DNA from: Flavobacterium phragmitis | GTDB lineage: Bacteria; Bacteroidota; Bacteroidia; Flavobacteriales; Flavobacteriaceae | DNA: 64,000 nucleotides | NCBI RefSeq assembly: GCF_900112575.1 | Contig: NZ_FOMH01000005.1 | Coordinates: 1-64,000 of the forward strand | Direction: 5' to 3' | Part shown: positions 52,404-61,180 of the stretch, piece by piece | Position numbering within the stretch: the first letter of the stretch is position 1 | Layout: every line of letters begins with the position of its first letter | Translations under genes and position numbers: made by a program | Notes under the pieces: generated by a model | Databases searched by the model: none | Told to the model about the DNA's origin: nothing | Seen by the model: only the letters and a program-made list of their open reading frames with translations

Positions 52404-52446
52404 CGCTTAACCCTTAACGCTTAACCCTTAACTTCTCAACCCTTAA
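52404..52446. repeat. Degenerate CTTAACCCTTA repeats
   Basis: Three near-copies of CTTAACCCTTA (52406-52416, 52420-52430 and, as CTCAACCCTTA, 52435-52445) follow the heptamer array. The last copy forms the end of the minus-strand lipoprotein gene. Confidence 0.8.
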
Positions 52447-52951
52447 CATTCTCCTTCTTAATATTCAAATCCTTCAATAAATTGTCTTTGATTTCAATAT
52501 CAAAATTATCTTCTTTGAAAATGGTGAGTTTTGATTCGGCGAATTTGTAAACATTTATTTTATTGTTTTTCACATCAATATAAAGATCATACGAGTAAGT
52601 GCTGCAGTCATGTTGTTTACAGCCCCAGGCATGAAGTATATTTTCTTGTTTTTCAAAAGGCGTTTCAGTATTCCAGTATTTTACCATTTGATCGTAATCA
52701 GCGCCCATTAATTTTTTCAATCTTGGAGCCAGACTGCTTTTGGTTAAAAACTGAGTTCCAATCACACTTTTATCAACCAAAGTATATAGAGAATCTATTG
52801 GATTTATAACAGAGCTATCCGTTTTTAAAGCTTCTGTTTTTATAGAAGTTGAATCGGTTGTAGGAACGCTTTTTATTATTTCCTTTTTGCAGGATATAAA
52901 TAGAATACTGCTCAATAAGACTATAGAAATGTACTTGGTGCTGCAATTCAT
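52436..52951 (-). CDS. Hypothetical lipoprotein
   Basis: A 171-residue lipoprotein: the lipobox FISC gives Cys-21, followed by a Lys/Ser/Thr-rich linker (KKEIIKSVPTTDSTSIKTEA). The folded part (QFLTKSSLAPRLKKLMGADY, then HAWGCKQHDCSTYSYDLYID with two Cys) is not assigned. The last codons (NVKG and the stop) lie in the CTTAACCC repeat, so its C-terminus may vary between strains. Confidence 0.75.
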   Translation of the reverse strand: MNCSTKYISIVLLSSILFISCKKEIIKSVPTTDSTSIKTEALKTDSSVINPIDSLYTLVDKSVIGTQFLTKSSLAPRLKKLMGADYDQMVKYWNTETPFEKQENILHAWGCKQHDCSTYSYDLYIDVKNNKINVYKFAESKLTIFKEDNFDIEIKDNLLKDLNIKKENVKG

Positions 52952-53157
52952 AATAACTGATTTTAGAATTAATAATAGAATTTATAAAGTTGTAAGGGGC
53001 TGATTTTTATAAAGATATTAAAATAATATTTCTTTTGAAAGTAAATTAAGACGTTTGTAGTCCTTCAAAAATTGAATTTCAGATTTTGCGAAGAAGTGAT
53101 AAGCGAGGCAGATTTAAGTTTTTTTGCTTAACTTCAATTTTTAAAAATTATTAAGCA

Positions 53158-53805
53158 ATGAAGTGTTTTTCAAAATTATTGATTGGTTTTCTTTTTTGTG
53201 TTTCATCTTTACAAGCGCAACATGAAGCCTATGAAAATGAGCAGGATTCAAAGGTTTCAGATACCACTTTTGTAAATCTGAGGGATTACAGCAACAATTT
53301 TATTTATGATATGAAATATGCGACCGAGGATAATTTTTTGAAAGCAAAAGTATACGATTGTGCCGAATGTATGTTGCGCTTAAAAACTGTAAAAGCCTTA
53401 ATTGCTGCCAATAATGAGTTTTTGAAAAAAGGATACCGAATCAAACTATTTGATTGTTACAGACCGCTGGATATTCAGAAAAAAATGTGGGAGATTGTAT
53501 CGAATCCAGAGTATGTGGCCGACCCAAAAAAAGGCTCCATCCATAATAGAGGAGGAGCCGTAGATATTTCTTTGGTTGATATAAATGGTAAAGAAGTCGA
53601 TATGGGAACTTCTTTTGATTTTTTTGGAATTCAGGCCAGTCATAATTTCAAACAGCTTTCAAAAGAAATTCTTTCAAAAAGAGCCTATTTGAAAAAAGTA
53701 ATGATCAAGAATGGTTTTAATTCATTTGATTCTGAATGGTGGCATTATAATTTAAAAGCAGGTTTAAAAGACAAAGTAGCCAATCAGAAATGGAAATGCG
53801 ATTAA
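53158..53805 (+). CDS. D-alanyl-D-alanine dipeptidase, VanX type
   Basis: A 215-residue exported peptidase (signal MKCFSKLLIGFLFCVSSLQA) of family M15D. It has the Zn-binding SIHNRGGAVDISLVD (SxHxxGxAxD, about residue 125) and EWWH near 195, plus DCYRPLDIQ. It cleaves D-Ala-D-Ala. Chromosomal relatives without vanH/vanA serve in peptidoglycan turnover or recycling, and no van genes are near, so a resistance role is not implied. Confidence 0.9.
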   Translation: MKCFSKLLIGFLFCVSSLQAQHEAYENEQDSKVSDTTFVNLRDYSNNFIYDMKYATEDNFLKAKVYDCAECMLRLKTVKALIAANNEFLKKGYRIKLFDCYRPLDIQKKMWEIVSNPEYVADPKKGSIHNRGGAVDISLVDINGKEVDMGTSFDFFGIQASHNFKQLSKEILSKRAYLKKVMIKNGFNSFDSEWWHYNLKAGLKDKVANQKWKCD

Positions 53806-54372
53806 TTATTCAACACATCGTATGTTTTCCATGAAATAAGTATTGGGCTTTGTAACCTTTCCTGTTAACTCTGAAGTAAGTTCACGTTTTACAATATAAT
53901 CTTCTATATTGGTTAGATATTTTATTCTCATAATGGAGATTGGAGACTTTTTGAGTTCTTCATAATTATCTTTCATAAACATGAAAATCCCAGTATTCAC
54001 ACGGTTATCATAATCTTTGTCATCACGTACCAGTGTACCACAGCTTTCCTGATCGATATGTATTAAGGTTACTATTTTTCCGTTTTCTAACTGTAAAAAG
54101 ATTTTGGAGTTTTTATCAAAACAATTGGCCTTAATAAAATCTTTGCTTTTCTGGATAGATTGCAGATTCAGCGTTGGCAAACCATCAGTCTGAGCAAGAG
54201 AGAAGAAGATATAGTTAAAAGTTCCTCCAAAATATTTCTCACTCATTAAGAATTCGTTCGTTACTTTATAAGATCCGATAGAGTCATTTACGTTTACACT
54301 GTATTCACATGGTTTTTGTGCAAATGCGGTAATAGTTAATAAAAAAAGAGTTAGTGTAAATAGTTGTTTCAT
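53806..54372 (-). CDS. Secreted hypothetical protein
   Basis: A 188-residue protein with signal peptide MKQLFTLTLFLLTITAFAQ and no recognised domain. It has four Cys residues in the mature part. It ends right beside the convergent dipeptidase gene (stops adjacent) and begins 3 nt after the methyltransferase gene, so it may be in an operon with it. Confidence 0.7.
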   Translation of the reverse strand: MKQLFTLTLFLLTITAFAQKPCEYSVNVNDSIGSYKVTNEFLMSEKYFGGTFNYIFFSLAQTDGLPTLNLQSIQKSKDFIKANCFDKNSKIFLQLENGKIVTLIHIDQESCGTLVRDDKDYDNRVNTGIFMFMKDNYEELKKSPISIMRIKYLTNIEDYIVKRELTSELTGKVTKPNTYFMENIRCVE

Positions 54373-54375
54373 TGC

Positions 54376-55554
54376 TTAGATTATTTTGCTGCAAATTAAA
54401 ACTATTTTGTTATCTTTTACATCGGTTGTAAAAAAACAATACAAATTTCCACCATTTTTTATTTTCCACTTTTTTCTAATGTTTTCTACGGTCTCTGGAA
54501 AATTACGAGTTGTGATATTCGCCTGCTGATTTACAAGCTCATTCTTCATCTCGTTTTTGTTATATGAAATGACTTTTTGAACCTCAAATCTGCGTCCTGG
54601 GAAATCAATTAAATTTTCTGAAGTATATAAATGGGAATGTTTGTGCAGTTTGTTAATTTGAAATATAGTACTGATTTCATCAAAACCTCCTGATTTCATG
54701 ATTGCCGAATTGGGTTCATAAATATATTTCAGTGGTAAACCGTATGAAGGATATAGTATTTCTCCCAAAATAAACTCAAAAGTCTCGGTTTTATCTTTTA
54801 AAATATTGGCCGTTTTTAGGGTTATTTCGCCCGAATAATTTTTATGAATTTCAAAAAGTAATTCTTTCACTTCATTTTCAAGAGCAATAACATGAATGTT
54901 TTTGACATTTTTAAGTTCCGATAATCCAGCAGAAATATCTAATAATGGAGCTGTTTTGATTAAAATAGAATCCGCTTTTTCAAAATAAAGATCCAATAAT
55001 TCAGGTACATTGGGCAGACAGTCTTTCAGCATAAAAACTTTGCCTTTTGCATCATTTCTTCGTGATGGATCAATATAAATCCAATCGTATTTCTGATTTG
55101 ATTCTTCTAATAAATGAATGGAATCTCCGGAATGAAAAATACAATTTTCGACTCGCAGTTGTTGAAAATTGTGTTTTACGATTTCAGATAAATCCTCATT
55201 GATTTCACAATGTGTAATGGATTCAAATTTCTTAGAAAAATAATAATCATCAACACCAAATCCTCCAGTAAGGTCAATTAAGGTTTTGCCGGAAATTAAG
55301 TCTGCTTTATAAGCGGCTGTTTTTTCTGAAGAAGTCTGCTCAACCGAAACTTTACTCGGATAAATTATATTTTGTTCCGAAAACCAAGTTGGAAGTTTAT
55401 CTTTTGCTTTTGTTCGTGCTTCAATTTGATTTAAAATTGAAATCCAATCCATTTCTGGAAACGGATTTTTCTGAAGCGCTAATTTTGTTAAATCTGCACT
55501 CGTATTCTGAATGATAAATTCTTGAATATCGGGATGCAAAATAGGATTGTTCAA
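54376..55554 (-). CDS. SAM-dependent methyltransferase with THUMP-like domain
   Basis: A 392-residue protein. The class I SAM-binding motif is LIDLTGGFGVDDYYF (about residue 90), followed by CEINEDLSEI and the catalytic-region DWIYIDPSRR (about 155). The C-terminal region (FEVQKVISYNKNEM to the end) fits the THUMP-like domain of a Bacteroidota group. DPSRR and the THUMP-like part suggest an RNA target, but that is not proven. It begins 2 nt after the end of the permease gene. Confidence 0.75.
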   Translation of the reverse strand: MNNPILHPDIQEFIIQNTSADLTKLALQKNPFPEMDWISILNQIEARTKAKDKLPTWFSEQNIIYPSKVSVEQTSSEKTAAYKADLISGKTLIDLTGGFGVDDYYFSKKFESITHCEINEDLSEIVKHNFQQLRVENCIFHSGDSIHLLEESNQKYDWIYIDPSRRNDAKGKVFMLKDCLPNVPELLDLYFEKADSILIKTAPLLDISAGLSELKNVKNIHVIALENEVKELLFEIHKNYSGEITLKTANILKDKTETFEFILGEILYPSYGLPLKYIYEPNSAIMKSGGFDEISTIFQINKLHKHSHLYTSENLIDFPGRRFEVQKVISYNKNEMKNELVNQQANITTRNFPETVENIRKKWKIKNGGNLYCFFTTDVKDNKIVLICSKII

Positions 55555-55556
55555 AG

Positions 55557-56648
55557 CTAAATTCTTTCGGTTAATACGGAGACAATTTTATTGTTAGGAA
55601 AAAATTCTTTTAAAATTACTTTAATCATTGTAAAAGCTGGAACTGCGATAATCATACCAACAATTCCAAACGTAATACCGCTGATCAAGATGATTAAGAA
55701 TATTTCTAACGGATGCGAATTTACACTTTTTGACGAAATTATCGGCTGGCTGATATTATTGTCAATTGCTTGTACCAATAAAAAGCCTATCACTACATAA
55801 ATTGTTTTTGGCAAAATTTCCGATTGAAAATCCTGGCCAATCATGCTGATCATTGTTAATATTGCAGCTAGAGAAGTTCCTATAATTGGGCCTAAATAAG
55901 GAATTATGTTTAGAATCGCACATAAAAAAGCAATGACAAAGGCGTTTTTATTTCCGAAAATAAGAAGTACAATTAAATAAAGAATGAATACAACAATCAG
56001 CTGCAGTAACAAACCAATAAAATATCGGGTTAAAAGATGGTTTATTTTTGTAATAGAATTTAAAATTTTGTCTTCATTGGAGTCTGGAAGTACTCTTCGT
56101 GCTTGGTCTTTAAAAACATCTTGATCTTTTATAAAGAAGAAAGTGATAAAAAAAACAGATACCAATCCCATTCCCATATCGGCCATAAAATTGATAATCG
56201 AATTGATAAATCCTGTAAAATAACTAAAGTCTAATACAGAAGTAAGTTTGGAATCTTTTATGACTTTATTTAAATCGATATGCTGGATATTAAAATATTC
56301 TTCAAGATGTTTTTCAGTTTCCATGAACTGAGTTTGAAGATGTGCCGTATCCAAAAGAGACAAATTATTGGCCTGAGAGATAATCAAAGGAACAAATAAC
56401 AGAATAAAACCTACTATTAGAAAAATAAAAAGGATTATTGTTGTTGTGGCAGCCATTGTATTGCTGAATTTTAGTTTATTTTTTAAAAATAAAATCAGCG
56501 GATTCGAAATTAGACACAAAAGTAAAGAGATGCATAGATAGATAATAACGGTTTGAATGCTATATAAAAAATATAAAACGATACCAATAATTAAGATCGT
56601 TGCTAAAGCTCTTAAAATTCCGTTCGAAATAGTTTTTGACGTGATCAT
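55557..56648 (-). CDS. AI-2E-family permease (PerM-like)
   Basis: A 363-residue membrane protein with about eight helices: helix pairs at the N-terminus (GILRALATILIIGIVLYFLY, then LCISLLLCLISNPLILFLKN), a periplasmic/cytosolic region near residues 95-150, and the conserved AFLCAILNIIPYLGPIIGTSL (key: NIIPYLGPIIG). The family includes TqsA and Na+/H+ antiporter-like members, so quorum-sensing export cannot be assumed from the name. Confidence 0.87.
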   Translation of the reverse strand: MITSKTISNGILRALATILIIGIVLYFLYSIQTVIIYLCISLLLCLISNPLILFLKNKLKFSNTMAATTTIILFIFLIVGFILLFVPLIISQANNLSLLDTAHLQTQFMETEKHLEEYFNIQHIDLNKVIKDSKLTSVLDFSYFTGFINSIINFMADMGMGLVSVFFITFFFIKDQDVFKDQARRVLPDSNEDKILNSITKINHLLTRYFIGLLLQLIVVFILYLIVLLIFGNKNAFVIAFLCAILNIIPYLGPIIGTSLAAILTMISMIGQDFQSEILPKTIYVVIGFLLVQAIDNNISQPIISSKSVNSHPLEIFLIILISGITFGIVGMIIAVPAFTMIKVILKEFFPNNKIVSVLTERI

Positions 56649-56701
56649 GTTTAAAATTTAGACTATAAATATAGGAAAAAGCATTTTAAAATTTGAGTTT
56701 A

Positions 56702-56735
56702 AATAAAAAAAGCGAGACCTGTTAGATCTCGCTTT
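56702..56735 (-). terminator. Terminator of the M43 protease gene
   Basis: On the minus strand AAAGCGAGA and TCTCGCTTT form a 9-bp stem followed by a T-run, 22 nt after the protease stop. Confidence 0.88.
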
Positions 56736-56756
56736 CACCTAGTATTTTGTCAGCAA

Positions 56757-57716
56757 TTATTGTGCAAATGAAGCTCTTGCACCTCCACTTGTGAAAATGG
56801 CAGAAATTCTGCTTTTTTGTCCATTTGAGAACATGTACATAGCTGCATCATCCACATAATCCATGTAGTTCATTGTCATTTCTACAGGTGTGCCAGAACA
56901 AGTACTGTAGTGTGGGTATGCAGGAACTCCATAGTTTGCAGTATTATGAGTAGGAGTATCGGCAACAAGGTCACTTCCGCAAGTTGCATCTCCCCAGATA
57001 TGACGTAAATTCATCCAGTGTCCTACTTCGTGTGTAGCAGTTCTTCCTAAGTTAAAAGGAGCGTTTGCAGATCCTGATAAACCAAAATAACGAGAATCGA
57101 TTACAACTCCGTCTGTAGATGAAGCTCCACCAGGAAATTGCGCATAACCTAAGATACCGCCACCAATGTTGCAAGACCACATATTTAGTTTAGTTGTTGG
57201 AGAAGTAGGTGCAAGTCCGCCTTGAGCAGTTTTTTTCATGGCGTCGTTTGTTCCCCAAGAAGTTTTGGTTGTAGATTTTCTGATAACTTGATCTAAAACA
57301 AATGTAATACCGATGTTAGCTTTAACTCCTGAGAATAATGCAGGAACATTATTATAGTCAGAGTTTAAGGCATTAAAATCTTTGTTTAAAACATCAATCT
57401 GTGATTGAATTTGTGCATTTGAAATGTTCTCTGCTGTAGTTCTGTAAAGAACGTTAACGACAACAGGAATTTCAATTTTGCCATTTACAAGACGGCCAGT
57501 AAAATTAGAAGGATTGTATTTGGCAGTAAATGCTTCAATTTCATTCATTCTAACAGCTAACATAGGATTTTCTTTTAATTGCGCTTCCAAAACTTCTTGA
57601 GTTGCACATCCTCTTCGTGAAGCAACAGTTGCATCTGCATTGCTAGATTCAGATTCTCCATTTTGACAAGCAAACAGCATTAAAGCCGCAAATGTGGTAA
57701 TAATAACTTTTTTCAT
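56757..57716 (-). CDS. M43-family zinc metalloprotease lipoprotein
   Basis: A 319-residue lipoprotein (lipobox LFAC, Cys-17) of the pappalysin/cytophagalysin family. The zinc site is HEVGHWMNLRH in ATHEVGHWMNLRHIWGD (about residue 230) and the Met-turn NYMDYVDD near 285. The propeptide-like N-terminal part precedes FTGRLVNGKIEIPVVVNVLY. It acts in the periplasm or on the surface, with unknown targets. A TAATTTTG box (57777-57784, minus strand) could be its -7 element. The gap 57717-58013 otherwise shows nothing clear. Confidence 0.9.
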   Translation of the reverse strand: MKKVIITTFAALMLFACQNGESESSNADATVASRRGCATQEVLEAQLKENPMLAVRMNEIEAFTAKYNPSNFTGRLVNGKIEIPVVVNVLYRTTAENISNAQIQSQIDVLNKDFNALNSDYNNVPALFSGVKANIGITFVLDQVIRKSTTKTSWGTNDAMKKTAQGGLAPTSPTTKLNMWSCNIGGGILGYAQFPGGASSTDGVVIDSRYFGLSGSANAPFNLGRTATHEVGHWMNLRHIWGDATCGSDLVADTPTHNTANYGVPAYPHYSTCSGTPVEMTMNYMDYVDDAAMYMFSNGQKSRISAIFTSGGARASFAQ

Positions 57717-58013
57717 AATAATTTGGGTTTTTGTTATAAAAATGTTGATTAGTTAAACATTACCGCAATTTTATAACAAAATTAAATTACAGAAAAATTT
57801 TATAAGACTTATTTTGTGAGAATTTTTACAACCCCCTACAAATGCTGGCTCTTACAAAAATGCTTATAAAAATATTAATAAGATTTTACTTATTTTATAT
57901 TTTTTTTGATGTACTTCGTCGTGATTATTTGCATTTAATCGATTATTTAGATAAGACAAATTAATGCAAAATTCAAAATATTGCATTAAAAGAAACTTTA
58001 AGAGTCTGATTTT

Positions 58014-58511
58014 TTATAAAGAAGTAAGTTCGTAAAGTGCAATACTTGCAGCTTGAACAACATTCATACTGCTGTTTTTGCCAAACATATTGATATGAAC
58101 AATTTGGTTGGAAATAGTTAAAAGTTCTTCTGAAATCCCGTTGATTTCGCTTCCAATTAAAAGGGCAATTTTTTTGTTTTTAGGAATTACAACTTCTTTT
58201 AGAGGTTTGCTGTTTGAAGTTATTTCTAAAGCAATTATTTCAAAACTATTTTCAGTTAAATAGGTTTGAAGTTCAGTATAATTTTCAATTATGGCGTGAG
58301 GCACATGAAGATGTGTGCTTCGGGAAGTTTTGTTTATTTTACGAGGTGTCAGCGGAATATCTTTTCCCAAAAAGATAATGTTTTCTACTCCAAAAGCTTC
58401 AGAAATTCGGAACAAAGAACCAATATTCTGCTGAAAGTAAATATGATCACAAACTAAAGTAATCGGAAAAGTTTTTCTTTCAAATTGATTTTCTTCGTGA
58501 GTAAGCTGCAC
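58014..58511 (-). CDS. TrmH-family RNA 2'-O-methyltransferase (SPOUT)
   Basis: A 165-residue SPOUT enzyme without added RNA-binding domain. Motif 1 is NIGSLFRISEAFGVENIIFLG (key NIGSLFRISEAFG), motif 2 is ALLIGSEINGISEE, motif 3 is MNVVQAASIALYEL. It would methylate ribose 2'-OH in tRNA or rRNA. The target cannot be read by eye. It lies 10 nt downstream of the DUF4159 gene. Confidence 0.88.
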   Translation of the reverse strand: MQLTHEENQFERKTFPITLVCDHIYFQQNIGSLFRISEAFGVENIIFLGKDIPLTPRKINKTSRSTHLHVPHAIIENYTELQTYLTENSFEIIALEITSNSKPLKEVVIPKNKKIALLIGSEINGISEELLTISNQIVHINMFGKNSSMNVVQAASIALYELTSL

Positions 58512-58521
58512 TTTCTAGAAT

Positions 58522-59160
58522 TTAATTGGTAAAAATATAATTGATGATGTTGGCTCCCATTTTTAAGGCTTTGTCTCTTACGTTTGCAGGATCGTTGTGT
58601 ACTTCTGCATCTTCCCAGCCGTCGCCCAAATCGCATTCGTAGGTATAAAGAAGCACGAGTTTATTTTCTATGAAAATTCCAAATGCCTGCGGACGAGTTC
58701 CATCGTGTTCATGGATTTTTGGTAATCCGTTTGGGAAAGGAAATGGTTTCTGGAATATAGGATGATTGGCAGGAATTTCTACTAAACTATTATTAGGGAA
58801 TATTTTCTTGATTTCTTTTCGAATAAATTGATCCATTCCATAATTATCATCAATATGAAGAAAACCTCCCCCAGTTAAATAATTTCTAAGATTAGTTACA
58901 TCTGAATCGCTGAAAACGACATTTCCGTGTCCCGTCATATGTACAAAAGGATAGGAGAACAAATCTGGATTGCTGGGTTCAACAGTCGAAGGTTTGTTTT
59001 TGATGCGGGTATAAATATTAGCATTGCAAAAACTGATTAAATTAGGCAGTGAAGTCGGATTAGCATACCAGTCACCGCCTCCACTGTATTTCAGCAAAGC
59101 AATTTCCTGCGAAAAAGAAGAGATTGAAATCAATAAAAATAACAAGAATATTTTTTTCAT
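58522..59160 (-). CDS. DUF4159 domain exported protein
   Basis: A 212-residue protein from the ATG at 59160, which opens a signal peptide (MKKIFLLFLLISISSFSQE); the frame extends 13 codons further upstream without improving it. DUF4159 features are FVHMTGHGNVVFSDSDV, YLTGGGFLHIDDNYGMD (about residue 95) and LYTYECDLGDGWED. The domain is of unknown function, with a fold like ThuA/amidotransferase. It is followed by the TrmH-like gene. Confidence 0.85.
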   Translation of the reverse strand: MKKIFLLFLLISISSFSQEIALLKYSGGGDWYANPTSLPNLISFCNANIYTRIKNKPSTVEPSNPDLFSYPFVHMTGHGNVVFSDSDVTNLRNYLTGGGFLHIDDNYGMDQFIRKEIKKIFPNNSLVEIPANHPIFQKPFPFPNGLPKIHEHDGTRPQAFGIFIENKLVLLYTYECDLGDGWEDAEVHNDPANVRDKALKMGANIINYIFTN

Positions 59161-59173
59161 AATTATATGTTTT

Positions 59174-59273
59174 GTCAATTTCGACGAAGGAGAAATCACA
59201 CAAGAGATTCCTCACGGTATATCGCCAATCTTTGTAGAGTTACCAGTGTGATCTCTCGTTCCTCGCGATGACA
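59174..59273. repeat. Imperfect inverted repeat, REP-like intergenic element
   Basis: The left arm (59174-59201, starts GTCAATTTCGACGAAGGAG) and the reverse complement of the right arm (59246-59273, starts GTCATCGCGAGGAACGAG) are similar, both ending in ATCACAC. They lie in the gap between the DUF4159 and RsmE genes. From memory, similar GTCATxxCGA...GAACGA elements are scattered in flavobacterial genomes. Confidence 0.6.
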
Positions 59274-59300
59274 ACTAGTGCTATTGGATTTAGTAATGTT

Positions 59301-60014
59301 TTAATTAGAAACCTCATTAAAAAAAACAACGCTATGACAAGCCACAACAGCAGCAGTTTCCGTTCTTAAACGAGTATTTCCTAAAGTTACTGGTTTATAG
59401 TTGTTTTCTAATGCCAATGCAATTTCTTTTTCAGAAAAATCGCCTTCTGGACCAATTAAAATGGTAACATCTTCATTTGGTTTAAGAACTTCTTTCAATG
59501 ATTTTTTATCGGTTTCTTCGCAATGTGCAATCAACTGAAGTCCTTCGTTTTTTTGTTTAATAAATTCTTTGAACGAAATAGCTTCATTTAATTTCGGAAG
59601 AAAAGTTTCATTACATTGTTTCATTGCCGAAAGAATGATTTTTTCAAAACGATCTCTATTGATGACTTTTCGCTCAGAGCGATCACAAAAAATTGGCGTT
59701 ATTTCTTGAATTCCAATTTCAGTTGCTTTTTCCAGAAACCATTCAAAACGGTCATTCATTTTCGTTGGCGCAACAGCCAGATGAAGATGAAATTTAGGTT
59801 TTTCGGCATTGTTTATAGAAAGTACTTGGACTGTACATTTATTATCTGAAGCCAATGTAATCTGGGTTTCAAATAATAATCCAGAACCGTTGGTCACATG
59901 AAGAATATCAGAATCTTTCTTTCTGAGAACTTTTATAATATGACGGCTTTCTTCTTTATCAAAAGAAAAACTTTCGGTCTTTTCGTCTATATTCGGATTA
60001 AAAAATAACTGCAT
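59301..60014 (-). CDS. rsmE: 16S rRNA (uracil-1498-N3)-methyltransferase
   Basis: A 237-residue SPOUT enzyme with an N-terminal PUA-like domain (ESRHIIKVLRKKDSD) and a C-terminal methyltransferase domain holding the RsmE motifs LIGPEGDFSEKEIALAL and LGNTRLRTETAAVVAC. It methylates U1498 of 16S rRNA in the decoding region. It follows tsaD with 2 nt between, so the two are probably an operon. Confidence 0.93.
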   Translation of the reverse strand: MQLFFNPNIDEKTESFSFDKEESRHIIKVLRKKDSDILHVTNGSGLLFETQITLASDNKCTVQVLSINNAEKPKFHLHLAVAPTKMNDRFEWFLEKATEIGIQEITPIFCDRSERKVINRDRFEKIILSAMKQCNETFLPKLNEAISFKEFIKQKNEGLQLIAHCEETDKKSLKEVLKPNEDVTILIGPEGDFSEKEIALALENNYKPVTLGNTRLRTETAAVVACHSVVFFNEVSN

Positions 60015-60016
60015 GT

Positions 60017-61039
60017 TTAAAATTCAATTCTTGCTTTGGAAACTACGGCAGAAGTTTCAAAACGGTTGGATAAGTATTTCTGATAACCTACAATTCCAAT
60101 CATTGCAGCATTATCTGTTGTATATTCGAATTTCGGAATAAAAGTTTTCCAGCCATATTTGCTTTCTGTTTCTTTCAAGGTATTTCTAATTCCTGAATTG
60201 GCAGAAACACCACCTCCAATTGCAATTTGCGTAATTCCAGTTTCTTTTACGGCCAATTTAATTTTATCCATCAAAATTTCGATAATAGTATGCTGGATTG
60301 AAGCACAAATATCGTTTAGGTTTTCTTCAATGAAATTCGGATTTTCCTGTTTGTTTTTCTGAATGAAATATAAAATAGCGGTTTTTAGACCAGAGAAACT
60401 AAAATCTAATCCAGGAACTTTTGGTTTTGTAAAAGCAAAGGCTTTTGGATTTCCTTCCTTGGCATATTTATCAATTAAGGGACCACCTGGATAAGGAAGT
60501 CCAAGAATTTTGGCACTTTTATCAAAAGCTTCACCTACGGCATCATCGGTAGTTTCGCCGATAATTTCCATGTCGAAAAAGCTGTTCACTTTTACAACTT
60601 GAGTATGTCCGCCACTGATTGTTAAAGCTAAAAAAGGAAATTCAGGTTTGTCATAGCCTTCTTCGTCAATAAAATGGGCTAAAATATGAGCATGCATGTG
60701 ATTTACAGCAATTAACGGAATTTTTAACGCCAATGATAAAGATTTGCTGAAAGAAGTTCCTACCAATAATGACCCCATTAAGCCAGGACCTTGCGTAAAT
60801 GCGATTGCGCTTAACTGTTCTTTTTGTACATTTGCTTTACGAAGTGCAGCATCGATCACAGGTACAATATTCTGCTGATGCGCTCGCGAGGCCAATTCAG
60901 GAACAACACCTCCGTATTGATTATGAATTAATTGATTGGCTACAACATTTGACAATACTTTGTCGTTATGTAAAACCGCGGCAGCAGTATCATCGCATGA
61001 ACTTTCGATGGCTAGAATAAAAACCTCTGGATTTTGCAT
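60017..61039 (-). CDS. tsaD: tRNA N6-adenosine threonylcarbamoyltransferase
   Basis: TsaD transfers the threonylcarbamoyl group from threonylcarbamoyl-AMP to A37 of tRNAs reading ANN codons, together with TsaB and TsaE. It has AIESSCDDTAAAV at the N-terminus, the metal-binding NHMHAHILAHF (about residue 110), SGGHTQVVKV, GEAFDKSAKILGLPYPGGP and GGVSANSGIR. The frame is open from a TTG at 61072, but the ATG at 61039 gives the usual 340 residues and is chosen here. It is divergent from the large gene to the right. Confidence 0.95.
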   Translation of the reverse strand: MQNPEVFILAIESSCDDTAAAVLHNDKVLSNVVANQLIHNQYGGVVPELASRAHQQNIVPVIDAALRKANVQKEQLSAIAFTQGPGLMGSLLVGTSFSKSLSLALKIPLIAVNHMHAHILAHFIDEEGYDKPEFPFLALTISGGHTQVVKVNSFFDMEIIGETTDDAVGEAFDKSAKILGLPYPGGPLIDKYAKEGNPKAFAFTKPKVPGLDFSFSGLKTAILYFIQKNKQENPNFIEENLNDICASIQHTIIEILMDKIKLAVKETGITQIAIGGGVSANSGIRNTLKETESKYGWKTFIPKFEYTTDNAAMIGIVGYQKYLSNRFETSAVVSKARIEF

Positions 61040-61180
61040 ATAAAGGCACAAATTTTGAATTATATTTGACAAACCAAAGGATTAAAATTTCTTTGATTTA
61101 AGCAGTGGCCCAAAATTAAAGAATTTTTATCAAAAACAGCCGCTCTTTGTCTGTTCTAATAAATTTAAAAGAAAACTAAA

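Noticed and set aside
52326..52446. Tandem repeats as a CRISPR array
   Set aside because: The units are 7 nt and about 14 nt with no unique spacers.
53158..53805. Vancomycin resistance locus suggested by the VanX-type dipeptidase and a VanZ-like gene
   Set aside because: There are no vanH, vanA or vanRS genes, the two genes are 13 kb apart, and both families have common chromosomal members.
55557..56648. Quorum-sensing AI-2 exporter
   Set aside because: The family name does not establish function; many members are ion antiporters or unknown, and no luxS-type gene is near.
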